This document shows, one piece after another, positions 52,290-61,041 of a stretch of 64,000 nt of DNA (position 1 is the first letter of the stretch; each line of letters opens with the position of its first letter). The notes under the pieces were generated by a model. The model did not search any database. It saw only the letters and a list, made by a program, of their open reading frames with translations, and had not been told where the DNA came from. Source of the stretch: Thioalkalivibrio sulfidiphilus HL-EbGr7 (lineage in GTDB: Bacteria > Pseudomonadota > Gammaproteobacteria > Ectothiorhodospirales > Ectothiorhodospiraceae); contig NC_011901.1 of the NCBI RefSeq assembly GCF_000021985.1, positions 2,480,001 to 2,544,000 on the forward strand, given 5' to 3'. A program made the position numbers and the translations under genes.

Positions 52290-53254
52290 GTCACCCCCAG
52301 CTTGCGCATGAGGTCGTAGAGAGAGGGGCGACTTACGCCAAGCAGACTGGCCGCCCTGGATATATTGCCTTCGCAATACGCCAAGGCCTTGCGTACGGCA
52401 CGCTCCTCGGCCAGGCGGCGCACATGACGCAATTTGAAACTCTCCTCGGGGATTTTTGCCCCGCTCAACTCCAGATCCTGGGGCGTGATTTCCATCTTGT
52501 CGCAAAGAATGACCGCACGGCGCACGCGGTTCTCCAACTCGCGGACATTGCCGGGCCAGTCGTATTCCTCCAACGCCGCCAATGCCTGATGACTGAAACC
52601 ACGTAGTGGCCGAGCGAGTTCAGCGCTGTATTGATCCAAAAATCTCTTCGCCAGAAGCAGGACCTCGCCACTGCGATCGCGCAATGGCGGGATAGTGAAG
52701 GTGATTTCGCTGAGCCGGTAGTACAGATCCTGACGGAAGCTTGCTTCAGAGATCATGCCCTGAAGATCACGGTGGGTAGCACAGAGAATCCTTGTGTTGA
52801 CGGGTATTTCGGTCCTGCCCCCGACACGCTCGATCGTTCGCTCCTGCAGAAAACGCAGCAATTTGGCCTGAAGCGACAGGGGCAGATCTCCGATTTCGTC
52901 CAGGAAAAGCGTGCCCTCATGAGCCAGTTCGATCTTTCCACGGGTGCGCTGACCCGCATCCGTAAAGGCACCCTTCTCGTACCCGAACAGTTCACTTTCA
53001 AGAAGACTGTCTGGAATAGCGGCGCAGTTGATGGCCACGAACCGGCCGTTGCTGTAGGCACTTAAGCGGTGCACCGCCCGGGCTAACAACTCCTTGCCCG
53101 TGCCGCTCTCTCCGAGCAGCATGATTGATGCATCGGTACTCGCGACACGTTCCGCTGCCTCACAGACACGCAGCATCTCTGGACTGCCAGCCCAAATGCC
53201 TTCCAAAGGCACCTTCAGGCGAGCACCATCAACCATCGCGTGCGAATTCCTCAT
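52286..53254 (-). CDS. prsR: PrsR-like sigma-54 activator lacking the receiver domain
   Basis: 322 residues. AAA+ core with Walker A GESGTGKE (48-55), the sigma-54 contact loop GAFTDA (95-100; common variant of GAFTGA), Walker [11 protein letters not shown] (114-123) and the R-finger region. C-terminal Fis-type HTH is [19 protein letters not shown]. PrsR is normally about 450 residues with an N-terminal CheY-like receiver; here the chain starts right at the receiver-AAA linker, and only 288 bp separate it from the next gene, too few for a receiver of about 120 residues. ATG 53254 is used; the frame also has a TTG at 53263. Expected target is RpoN promoters of the PEP-CTERM regulon. Confidence 0.87.
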   Translation of the reverse strand: MRNSHAMVDGARLKVPLEGIWAGSPEMLRVCEAAERVASTDASIMLLGESGTGKELLARAVHRLSAYSNGRFVAINCAAIPDSLLESELFGYEKGAFTDAGQRTRGKIELAHEGTLFLDEIGDLPLSLQAKLLRFLQERTIERVGGRTEIPVNTRILCATHRDLQGMISEASFRQDLYYRLSEITFTIPPLRDRSGEVLLLAKRFLDQYSAELARPLRGFSHQALAALEEYDWPGNVRELENRVRRAVILCDKMEITPQDLELSGAKIPEESFKLRHVRRLAEERAVRKALAYCEGNISRAASLLGVSRPSLYDLMRKLGVT

Positions 53255-53439
53255 GCGGCTCAATCCGTGAATTGCTAAGTTGCACTGTGCGCCAGAGGCG
53301 ACGCAACTCCAACCAGTGACTGTCGAAATAATTTACACAATTATGGTCGATAATCACCTAAGGTGACGACTCAATTTACAGTTGATGGGCTTCACATTTC
53401 AAGGATTTTCTTATTGACACTAGGGGAGGCAGATGGCAA

Positions 53440-53456
53440 GGCAATCCTTGTGCCAA
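53440..53456 (-). promoter_or_regulatory. Sigma-54-type promoter upstream of prsR
   Basis: On the minus strand TTGGCACAAGGATTGCC: GG and GC spaced for -24/-12, close to the TGGCAC-N5-TTGC consensus. It reads toward prsR, whose start lies about 186 bp downstream. Autoregulation of the prsR-xrtA-prsT operon is inferred. Confidence 0.65.
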
Positions 53457-53542
53457 CATGCATCACCGGGAGGCACAGGCACTGAAGTGTCAGAAGACAG
53501 AGAGACGAAGATGCATCTTGCCGAGATACTCGCCGCTCAAAT

Positions 53543-54826
53543 TCAGCTGGGGGAGGAACTCACCCGGGTCTGTTGCAGTCGATCTGGGAAACCTCGCTCG
53601 GCGGTAATGGTGTCTTCTTGCACGCTGTTGCGCGGGACCGTGATGCCGGCAGCCAGATGGAATGTCATCTGGTAGCAGCCAACACCTATCCGATCCCCAT
53701 CCCTGAGTTGATGCCGGACAACAGGTTCCCCGTTAACCTTGACACCATTCAAGCTGTTGAAATCAACTAGATAAAAGTGCTGGTCCACATGGAGTATCGC
53801 TGCATGATGCCGGCTGACGGACATGTGGGCCAGTTGGATACGGTTATCGGTAATGCGCCCAATGCTCTCCACTGGCTCGGTGAGCATATGAGTTGAGAGC
53901 ACCCGGTCTTTGAGGCTCACGACCAGTCTGGCACCAGTGGCGGCAGCTGGCCTTATAGCCTCGGAAGATACAGTCTCTGCTTCCTCCGTCACAGGGAGAA
54001 TCGCACGCCTCTGCTCGAAAGGCACCCATTGAAGCTCCTCAATGGACGACTCGACGAGCTCGCGTGATACTTCCCTGGTTTCCTCAATGAAAGCGGCAAG
54101 CAAGACCGTGTCACACAAGACGTTAATCAGGCGGGGAATACCACCGGTATAGTGGTGTATAAGTTCCACAGCATGATCATCAAACAGATCAGCGCCCTGC
54201 CACCCCGCGACCTCCAGTCGATGGCGAATATACTCCCCGATCTCGCCCACATTCAGTGGCCGAAGATGGAATCGCAAACGGATACGCTGCTCAAGCTGCT
54301 CCAGGACAGGGTCGTCAAGCCGGTCGGCCAGTTCCGGCTGCCCCACCAGAATGACACTGAGCACCTTGTTGCGGGATGATTCGCCATCGCTGAGCAAACG
54401 AATCTCCTCCAGCGCAGTAACTCCCAGATTCTGCGACTCATCCACCACCAGCAACACACTACGGCGCCGCCGGCCCTGATCGGCCAGGTACCGATTGAGC
54501 TTCTCAATCAGCTCGACCTTGGTACCCTGGGGTGACTTGATCCCGAGTATGGTGGCCAGGTGCTGGAGAAACTCCACCTCGGAGAGTTGGGTCTGGTGGA
54601 TCCGGGCGACAGTCACCGAGTCATCCAGGGAGTCCAGCAACCGCTCCAGAACGATAGTCTTGCCCGAACCGATTTCCCCGGTAACGACCGCGAAACCGTC
54701 CCGATTGAGTACTGTGTACTTCATGTATGCCAGCGCCCGAGCATGGGGCTTGCTCATGTAGAGAAAGCCCGAATCAGGCGCGAGTTGAAACGGCGGCCTG
54801 TCCAGGTTGAAGAATTCAAGGTACAT
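53543..54826 (-). CDS. XrtA-associated ATPase with C-terminal FHA domain
   Basis: 427 residues. The ExeA/GspA-like AAA domain opens with MYLEFFNLDRPPF and has Walker A GEIGSGKT (50-57), Walker B VLLVVDESQNL (125-134) and sensor-1 region SVILVGQPEL. The typical XrtA-linked ATPase ends near residue 280. Here residues 300-392 form an FHA domain with Gly323-Arg324, Ser338-Arg339-His340 and Asn360-Gly361, the phosphothreonine-binding pattern. It may read phosphorylation of a locus protein (inference). It lies upstream of prsR in the same direction, with a sigma-54-type promoter between them. Confidence 0.88.
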   Translation of the reverse strand: MYLEFFNLDRPPFQLAPDSGFLYMSKPHARALAYMKYTVLNRDGFAVVTGEIGSGKTIVLERLLDSLDDSVTVARIHQTQLSEVEFLQHLATILGIKSPQGTKVELIEKLNRYLADQGRRRRSVLLVVDESQNLGVTALEEIRLLSDGESSRNKVLSVILVGQPELADRLDDPVLEQLEQRIRLRFHLRPLNVGEIGEYIRHRLEVAGWQGADLFDDHAVELIHHYTGGIPRLINVLCDTVLLAAFIEETREVSRELVESSIEELQWVPFEQRRAILPVTEEAETVSSEAIRPAAATGARLVVSLKDRVLSTHMLTEPVESIGRITDNRIQLAHMSVSRHHAAILHVDQHFYLVDFNSLNGVKVNGEPVVRHQLRDGDRIGVGCYQMTFHLAAGITVPRNSVQEDTITAERGFPDRLQQTRVSSSPS

Positions 54827-54957
54827 GGGTATTTGGCTACATGAAGGGTTGTGGGGAAGCGATCCGAATAAGCATATTGGCAGGTGTGCCGCGTCACCTG
54901 CAAGTCCTCCGTACAGCCCAGGAACGGGATCAGACTAGGCCAGGCCAGGTCGACAAC

Positions 54958-55710
54958 TCAGTGCGAACCTGGGTCCTCGCCACGCCCATCAAGACCTCGC
55001 CAGCGATACCAAACCAGGGCGATGTACTCATGAATGGCCAGATCAGACAGCAGCAGGTTTCCCGGCTTGGCCATAATTTGCGCTGACCAGATATCTGCGA
55101 AAGACAGATAATCAGTCGGGGCTGGAATGGGTTCCAGCCCCTGTCCCCGGAAGACCATCATGGCACGGGACATATGACCCGCTGATGTAACCAGCGCAAA
55201 ACGCTGATCCTTGAGTTCGGCCTGCAGATGTAACGCACTCTCAAAGGTATTGCTGGAGAGCGCTTCAACCCGGATCCTGCTCTCGGGCACCCCTAGCACG
55301 ATGAGGACATCCGCCATCAATTTTGGCACCTCCCCACCACCAGTGACCGTCAGAATCGCTTCAGGATGCTCGCGCGCCAGCAGTGAAGCCTCCACCAGCC
55401 TGATCAAGGCATGACTGTTGACCTGATTGATGACAGAAACCCTTGGATCATGGGCTCCATAAGCGGCAAGCACCACAATATGGTCGAGTTCAGGCATGTT
55501 CTCCGGTGCCGGATATCGGTACTCGAGGCCCCCAAGCAGGGCATGAGCGACGGGGCCGGATCCAAAGACAAGATAAATCACCGCAGCGAGCGCCACCAAT
55601 CCCGCAGCCCCCGGCCTCATACGCCGCCAGGGAGACAGTACCAGCGCACCCGCCAGACAGAGCACCAAGAGGCCAGAGGGCAACACCAGAAACTGGAGCA
55701 TGGCTTCCAT
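54958..55710 (-). CDS. YdcF/ElyC-like membrane protein (DUF218)
   Basis: About 250 residues with two N-terminal membrane helices (about 5-25 and 33-60) and a DUF218 domain: HIVVLAAYGAHDPR, EASLLAREHPEAILTVTGGGEVPKLMADVLIVLGVPESRIRVE (spanning about 105-150), ALSSNTFESALHL and FALVTSAGHMSRAMMVFRGQGL. Related proteins act in envelope biogenesis such as enterobacterial common antigen or peptidoglycan control. Start is uncertain: ATG 55710 or 55701 place the helix correctly, the frame is open to 55764. Role here unknown; probably linked to the envelope polysaccharide. Confidence 0.82.
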   Translation of the reverse strand: MEAMLQFLVLPSGLLVLCLAGALVLSPWRRMRPGAAGLVALAAVIYLVFGSGPVAHALLGGLEYRYPAPENMPELDHIVVLAAYGAHDPRVSVINQVNSHALIRLVEASLLAREHPEAILTVTGGGEVPKLMADVLIVLGVPESRIRVEALSSNTFESALHLQAELKDQRFALVTSAGHMSRAMMVFRGQGLEPIPAPTDYLSFADIWSAQIMAKPGNLLLSDLAIHEYIALVWYRWRGLDGRGEDPGSH

Positions 55711-55802
55711 AGGGAACGGTTTAAGTTGTGGAGACTCGTAATGGTAAATTGCTGCGCATGACAAGCAGCACGAGCGCCTTGAAGAGATGACTCATGTTGA
55801 AG

Positions 55803-56552
55803 TCAGGGTACAGGTGACATGAACTCTGGCCATTTTTCCAGGACATAGTCATTCAAGGCCTGGTAGCCCGCAGGACTGATATGACTTCCATCTTCCGTAG
55901 CGAAATGCTGTTTACGCCAGCCGTCTCCTCCTGACAACGCACTCTCAAAATCCAGTAACGGAAGCTTGTTTTCCTCTGCGTAGGCACGCAACCAGGCATT
56001 CGTTTGCATCACGTGCTGATTGACTCTTTCGCCATAGGCTTGCTTGCCTCTCAATGCACCCACCCATGCCCTGAGTGCGTTCACCAGGCCCTGGGGTCGT
56101 GCCATCAAGATCTCGGTTGCAAGCACCGGTTGGATACCCTCGCCGCGCGCCATATCCACCATCTGCGCAATGTCCGCACGGGTGCGGGCCAAGCGGCTAT
56201 CTACCTGCTCTGGGTCACTGCGAAAGATATCATTAATGAATCCCCAGACAATCACGTACTGGGGATTGAGCGCAATCACATCGTTCGAAAATCGACCTAA
56301 AAGCTCATGACTTTCCTGACCACCCACACCCTTGTTTACGACAGAAATACCTTCGATGGCTGCGATTTCCCAGCCAGCAGCGTAAGACGCCCCGATAATG
56401 ACCACGCCCCGAAAATTCGTATCCAATGCGGCCCCTCCCACTTGCCCAGGAAGAATCATCAGAATTCCTGCAATCAGGATGACAACAGCCAGAAGCCGTT
56501 GAAAACATCCCTTGCCAGGCTCCGCCATTCCAGAATGAACAGACAGTCTCAT
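55803..56552 (-). CDS. SGNH/GDSL-type esterase, exported
   Basis: 249 residues. A hydrophobic segment (about 19-38) is a signal or anchor. SGNH blocks: VVIIGASYAAGW (Ser nucleophile), VNKGVGGQES (block II Gly), WGFINDIF (block III Asn) and DGSHISPAGY (block V Asp-His). Esterases of this kind remove O-acetyl groups from glycans. With the acyltransferase 3 and CysE-type genes in the locus it could tune acetylation (inference). A signal fits periplasmic or outer-surface action. Confidence 0.85.
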   Translation of the reverse strand: MRLSVHSGMAEPGKGCFQRLLAVVILIAGILMILPGQVGGAALDTNFRGVVIIGASYAAGWEIAAIEGISVVNKGVGGQESHELLGRFSNDVIALNPQYVIVWGFINDIFRSDPEQVDSRLARTRADIAQMVDMARGEGIQPVLATEILMARPQGLVNALRAWVGALRGKQAYGERVNQHVMQTNAWLRAYAEENKLPLLDFESALSGGDGWRKQHFATEDGSHISPAGYQALNDYVLEKWPEFMSPVP

Positions 56553-56664
56553 TGGGTCGACCTGTTGATATTATAGGAACCCAGTTAACCACGGGGCTTC
56601 CAAATTCAGCTGTTGCAGCCCATCAAGTATTGATAGGCAAAATAACACCAGATGCGGAAGAGCG

Positions 56665-58749
56665 TCATCGCGTCGCGTCTGTAATACCAGACCTATCTCC
56701 CACGTCGGAGGGCAGCTGGATTTGAATCTCAGTGCCCTTGCCAGGTTCACTCTTCACTTGAACATTGCCGCCGAGGAAACGCACTAGCTCACGGCATTCG
56801 TAAGCTCCGATACCCATCCCCGTCAACCCCTTTGTGGTATCAAATGGCTTGAACAAACGATTGCGAACAAAATCCGCATCCATACCGCACCCCGTATCCT
56901 TCACGGAAAGATATACTTGGTCCGCATCTCGCCATAGATATACCCGCACCTCCCCATCCGGCGGTGTTGCCTCCTGTGCATTCTGTATCAGATGATTGAT
57001 CACAGATAGCAACCTATCGCGGACTCCTCGTACGACAAACGGACCTCCTCCGACCTCAAGTTCAGGAACTGGCCTGTGCGTAGAGCGGCTATTAACGGCC
57101 TGGATGGACAGATCAACTAGATCGACGATCTGATACCTGGGCTCCACATCGCCGTTCCTGAGCTGCTCCATGAGCCGGTTCATGCGATTGACCGCGTTCT
57201 CCACCGTCGCAATGGCATCCTTCAGGAACGCAGGGTTGTCACCATGTCGCCTGGCATTGCTGACCACCAATGAAAGTTGGGCAATGAGATTCTTGAGATC
57301 ATGGAGCACATACGCCGAGAGGCGATTGAAGCCCTCGAATTGGCGGACCTCCGCGAGCGCACGAGACGCATCCAGTTGGGCCAGGTGCGTGGCCGCCTGT
57401 AGGCCCGCGGTCTTGAGCAGATCCCGCTCTTCCCAGGTCAAGCGGGATACGGAAAGCGACGGCATGAGCACCACGAAGCCCATCAGATCCTGGTCATGAA
57501 ACAGGGGCACGATGAGCCAAACGGCATCCTTATCGTCCAGCACGGACGGCAGTACCAGGTTCCCGTAGCGTTCTGGATACTGAAGATATTCAGGAAGATC
57601 CACGATCCATTCAGAGTCGTGCAGGAATACCGGCAATGGGTCGTCTATCGCAATCCCGGTCGCCACCTGCCCAGGCATACCAATGGCGCCCGCCAGCTGA
57701 TAGGTTCGGCCACCATCCCGCAACCAGATCTGCCCCCCGCCACTGTCCACGATATTGGCCAGCGCCCTGATCACCCGGACCGGTAGATCCTCGTGGCTAT
57801 CTGTGGCCGACATGGTGGCGATGAACCGCAGCCACTCGTCACGATAATCGAAGCGGTAACTGAAAAAGTGCTTGCTGACAAACACACGCAGCCGGGCACG
57901 CAGCCTCTCGGACAACAGTGCGCCGACCAGCACCATGAGGGCCGCGAACAGGAACACCACCTGCAGTACTGTGCCCCAGTCGCCGCCGAAGACACGCACG
58001 TAGTACCCGGCGGCGGCCATGATCACTAGATACAGACCTGCCGCCATCAGGGTCACGCCCTGGAACACCACACCTCGGGAGACGAACACGTCCAGCTCCC
58101 AGCGAGGATTGCGCGCGGCCGAGATGGCGATGAGCGGTGCCATCAGCGCGAAGATGTAACCGCGCGCATCCAGCATGTGCTGGGACATGCCGCCGAGCAT
58201 CAGCGCCTCGGCATGGATATAGAACTCGAAGACGTAGACGCACCCCAGACCGAGGGCCACGTACTTAACCTGCCACCGGTCTGCGGAACTGGTGGAACGC
58301 AGCAGATGCTCAATCATCACGAGCAGGCACAGGGCAAGGCCAAGCTTGCCAAGAAGCAACAAATCACGCAGCGGTTCATCGCTGACAATGGCAGGCGAGA
58401 TGACAAAGCGGACCACCAGCGCAAGGGCGATCACGCCCGCCACCAGACCGATGGCGGCCAGATACCGTCTGGCTCGATCCTCAGGCCCCGTGGCTTTCCA
58501 GTTCAACAGCCACAGGAAGCCGAGCCAGGCGCTGTCCCGGAACACCTCGATGATGAACAGGAAGCCGGGATTGAAGACGGGCCTGCTCCACTGCCAGGCG
58601 AACAGGACAGACCAGAGCACGCTGACGGCGACCGCCCACATCAAGACATGTCCCACGGGGCCCGGACGTCTCCAGCCGATCAGCAGGATTGCCAGCAGCG
58701 CCGAAAAGGCAATGGCGGACAGGAGGTAGCCGGTCAGGCCGATGTTCAT
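56665..58749 (-). CDS. prsK: PrsK: sensor histidine kinase of the PEP-CTERM system
   Basis: 694 residues. About eight or nine membrane helices in residues 1-280, a GAF-like domain (about 315-460), then DHp with His483 in AYVLHDLKNLIAQLSLV and the ATPase domain with N-box NHLIQNAQEAT, G1 VKDTGCGMD and G2 GMGIGAYECRELVRFLGG. It is the partner of PrsR in most XrtA clusters. Because this window's PrsR has no receiver domain, a phospho-accepting partner is missing locally. It is 112 bp from the SGNH gene and 213 bp downstream of the epsB-type gene. Confidence 0.9.
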   Translation of the reverse strand: MNIGLTGYLLSAIAFSALLAILLIGWRRPGPVGHVLMWAVAVSVLWSVLFAWQWSRPVFNPGFLFIIEVFRDSAWLGFLWLLNWKATGPEDRARRYLAAIGLVAGVIALALVVRFVISPAIVSDEPLRDLLLLGKLGLALCLLVMIEHLLRSTSSADRWQVKYVALGLGCVYVFEFYIHAEALMLGGMSQHMLDARGYIFALMAPLIAISAARNPRWELDVFVSRGVVFQGVTLMAAGLYLVIMAAAGYYVRVFGGDWGTVLQVVFLFAALMVLVGALLSERLRARLRVFVSKHFFSYRFDYRDEWLRFIATMSATDSHEDLPVRVIRALANIVDSGGGQIWLRDGGRTYQLAGAIGMPGQVATGIAIDDPLPVFLHDSEWIVDLPEYLQYPERYGNLVLPSVLDDKDAVWLIVPLFHDQDLMGFVVLMPSLSVSRLTWEERDLLKTAGLQAATHLAQLDASRALAEVRQFEGFNRLSAYVLHDLKNLIAQLSLVVSNARRHGDNPAFLKDAIATVENAVNRMNRLMEQLRNGDVEPRYQIVDLVDLSIQAVNSRSTHRPVPELEVGGGPFVVRGVRDRLLSVINHLIQNAQEATPPDGEVRVYLWRDADQVYLSVKDTGCGMDADFVRNRLFKPFDTTKGLTGMGIGAYECRELVRFLGGNVQVKSEPGKGTEIQIQLPSDVGDRSGITDATR

Positions 58750-58918
58750 GCTATCGATCCCGACGGCATATCAGGTCAGACATCCGTGGCTTCTCGTGAC
58801 TCGTGGCACGGATCGCAGGCAAGCGGGAGGTCTCACAGGTTTGGCGCATGGAACCAGGAAAACCGGTCGTCGGCAGGAATGATAGGACGATCCGGGATTC
58901 TGTACGCAGGAGACTGCG

Positions 58919-58954
58919 GGTCACCAGGTGACCATGCAAGCAAGGTCACCTGGT
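58919..58954. repeat. Strong inverted repeat between epsB-type gene and prsK
   Basis: ACCAGGTGACC (58923-58933) and GGTCACCTGGT (58944-58954) form an 11-bp perfect stem with a 10-nt loop. An additional GGTCACC at 58919-58925 makes a competing local palindrome GGTCACC-A-GGTGACC. No T-run follows on either strand, so it may be an attenuator, RNA-processing site or dyad operator rather than a terminator. Confidence 0.6.
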
Positions 58955-58962
58955 TGCCAAAG

Positions 58963-60552
58963 TTAGCGGGAACCCCTGCCCCACAGGACCACTTCAACGG
59001 TCTGGATGATGGTGAGCAGGTCCAGTGCGATGCTCTGGTTTTTCACATAGTAGAGATCGTACTGGAGCTTCTCGAAGGCATCCTTCTCGGAAGCGCCGTA
59101 GGGATAGTTGATCTGCGCCCAGCCGGTCAGGCCCGGCTTGACCCAGTGACGGTGATGGTAATAGGGCAGCTTGGCGGCCAGCTGTTCCACGAATTCCGGG
59201 CGTTCCGGACGCGGACCCACAAAGCTCATGTCACCCCGCAACACGTTGAACAGCTGCGGCAGTTCATCAAGGCGCGTCTTGCGCATGAAATTGCCAAAGC
59301 GGGTCACGCGCGGGTCCTGCTTCTGGGCCCAGCGGGCCACGCCATCCCCCTCGGCATCCATGACCATGCTGCGAAACTTGGTCAGGGTGAACGGCTTGCC
59401 GTTCTGCCCGACCCGCACCTGACGGAACAGCACTGACCCCTTGCCCCGGCTCTCGATCCAGATGCCCAGCGCCGTCAGCAGCATCAGGGGCCAGGCCAAT
59501 GCGAGCAGAACCAGACTGGTCGCAACATCCAGCATGCGCTTGGCGTAGTCCCGGTACAGGCACTGACGGAAGCCCCGGGAGAAGATCATGGTGCTCGGGC
59601 GCAGGATATCCAGCTTGAGGAACCCGCCCTCCCGTTCAAAGAAATCCGAGACATCCAGCACGTTGACCCCGTTCATCTTGCAGGCCATCAGTTCATCCAC
59701 CGGGAACCCGCCGCGAGGATCATCCATGGCGATGACCACATCATCGATCTGGTGGGCGCGCACGTACTGGTCCAGGGGCTGATCCAGATGCACCAGGCTG
59801 TCCTGTGGCACCAGACTCACTTCCTGAGCCTGGGGCACAAACCCGAAGAGCTCAAAACCGCGCCGATCACTGCGACGGCGCAGCCGGTTGAACAGGGTGG
59901 CGGTGTTCCCCGCACCCAGCACCAGCACCCGACGCTTGAGCGCGTCCAGATCCAGCAGACGCACACCGACCAGACGGGTCACGATCACGCCCGCAAAGGC
60001 ACCTGCCATGGCCAGCACCATGATGCCGCGACCGAACAGGAGCGAGGGAAAGGCATAGAACAGTGCAGCCAGCATCGCGGCACCCAGGGCGAACGCGCCG
60101 ACCACACGCAGGACCACCGCAAGGGTGGAATCCCGGAACCCGCGCCGGTAGAGACCCATGCTGAGCATGGCCAGCATGTTTACGGCGGCAAAGATCACCA
60201 GCTTCAGGCCCAGGCCATCAAAAACAACGGGGGCCGCGCCCTGGGGGAAACGAAACTGCACGGCGAGATAGAAGGCCGCCATGATGATCACGGCCTCGGC
60301 CATGGCCAGCACCACCAGGGGGGTGGAGAGTTCGCGCCCGAGGATCTGGACGTGACTGTGTTTGAGGCGGATGCCGCGTGGTTTCTGACGTCTTGCAGGC
60401 TCAGCGACCGGCAGCATGGTGACCGTACCGCCGCCATGCTCGGGCGCCTGGACGGATCCGCGTTCGCCTGCCCGCCTGCGATCCGGGCCGCTGAAGCCGG
60501 ACATGCCCGACTCACTGGGGACTGCGGCCTTGTATTCAGCTTTCTGCGTCAT
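58963..60552 (-). CDS. Undecaprenyl-phosphate sugar phosphotransferase, EpsB-type (TIGR03013-like)
   Basis: 529 residues. An N-terminal hydrophilic tail of about 65 residues, then membrane helices (about 75-210), a Rossmann-like CoA-binding part with RVLVLGAGNTATLFNRLRRRSD, and the C-terminal bacterial sugar transferase domain: KRMLDVATSLVLLALAWPLMLL, FRQVRVGQNGKPFTLTKFRSM, RKTRLDELPQLFNVLRGDMSFVGPRPERPEFV (named in outline) and KPGLTGWAQINYPYG. It starts glycan synthesis by moving a hexose-1-phosphate onto undecaprenyl phosphate at the inner membrane. ATG 60552 has AAGGAGG 10 nt upstream. First gene of the operon, with a CRP-type site upstream. Confidence 0.9.
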   Translation of the reverse strand: MTQKAEYKAAVPSESGMSGFSGPDRRRAGERGSVQAPEHGGGTVTMLPVAEPARRQKPRGIRLKHSHVQILGRELSTPLVVLAMAEAVIIMAAFYLAVQFRFPQGAAPVVFDGLGLKLVIFAAVNMLAMLSMGLYRRGFRDSTLAVVLRVVGAFALGAAMLAALFYAFPSLLFGRGIMVLAMAGAFAGVIVTRLVGVRLLDLDALKRRVLVLGAGNTATLFNRLRRRSDRRGFELFGFVPQAQEVSLVPQDSLVHLDQPLDQYVRAHQIDDVVIAMDDPRGGFPVDELMACKMNGVNVLDVSDFFEREGGFLKLDILRPSTMIFSRGFRQCLYRDYAKRMLDVATSLVLLALAWPLMLLTALGIWIESRGKGSVLFRQVRVGQNGKPFTLTKFRSMVMDAEGDGVARWAQKQDPRVTRFGNFMRKTRLDELPQLFNVLRGDMSFVGPRPERPEFVEQLAAKLPYYHHRHWVKPGLTGWAQINYPYGASEKDAFEKLQYDLYYVKNQSIALDLLTIIQTVEVVLWGRGSR

Positions 60553-60920
60553 GATCCACACGCCTCCTTGGCCGTGGGGGCAGCCGATCCGAGCCGATTT
60601 GAGACGGCTGCAGGACTGCCCAGATACAACATGATACCCCTTCCTGAACCAGGGGGCCCTGGGCCTGAGAGGCCCTTCACACCGGGGATTCAAGCGTCGG
60701 AACAAACCCTTGCAATGAAACCGGTTTTGGTCGGATTGGCCCATCAGGAAGAGGTGAGCCCCCGAGCCAGCAATGTGACACAGGTCACATTATGCATAGC
60801 ATAGTGTACGTTCAGAAGATTGCAAATGTTTTAAGGCACCGGGTCCTTGGCAAAGGCAGGGGAAACTCGGTCTCCGGGCTCGGATGGAGGATCCAGAGTC
60901 CCGGACGAGCTGCGCAATCG
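60553..60920. other. 368-bp control region upstream of the epsB-type gene
   Basis: No credible gene. It holds the CRP-type palindrome at 60772-60791 and lies between the exopolysaccharide operon and tRNA-Thr, both read to the left. No obvious -35/-10 pair; an activator-dependent promoter is plausible. Confidence 0.5.
60772..60791. promoter_or_regulatory. CRP-type palindrome upstream of the epsB-type gene
   Basis: AATGTGA-N6-TCACATT, 7-bp perfect arms with spacer CACAGG. It lies about 220 bp upstream of the epsB-type start. Same arms as the site at 20934-20955, pointing to one CRP/Clp-family regulator for both ends of the locus (inference). Confidence 0.65.
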
Positions 60921-60996
60921 TGGAGCTGGCGACAGGAGTCGAACCTGCGACCTACTGATTACAAATCAGCCGCTCTACCAACTGAGCTACGCCAGC
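60921..60996 (-). tRNA. tRNA-Thr(UGU)
   Basis: On the minus strand it begins GCTGGCGTAGCTCAGTTGGT, folds into a complete cloverleaf with anticodon TGT in CTGATTTGTAATCAG, has the TTCGACTC T-loop and ends GCCAGC-T-CCA with encoded CCA. In E. coli the matching thrU follows birA and heads thrU-tyrU-glyT-thrT-tufB; here the polysaccharide locus follows instead. Confidence 0.95.
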
Positions 60997-61041
60997 GCAA
61001 TCCGGTCGAGAAGTGTACTCCAGGGCGGGGACAGGCGCCAA

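Noticed and set aside
52900-53000. GAFTDA in PrsR as a disabled sigma-54 contact
   Set aside because: Asp at this position occurs in other active bacterial enhancer-binding proteins, so it is not evidence of lost function.
60921-60960. att site formed by the tRNA-Thr 3' end
   Set aside because: No second copy of the tRNA 3' end and no integrase gene are visible in the window, so integration cannot be claimed from this sequence.
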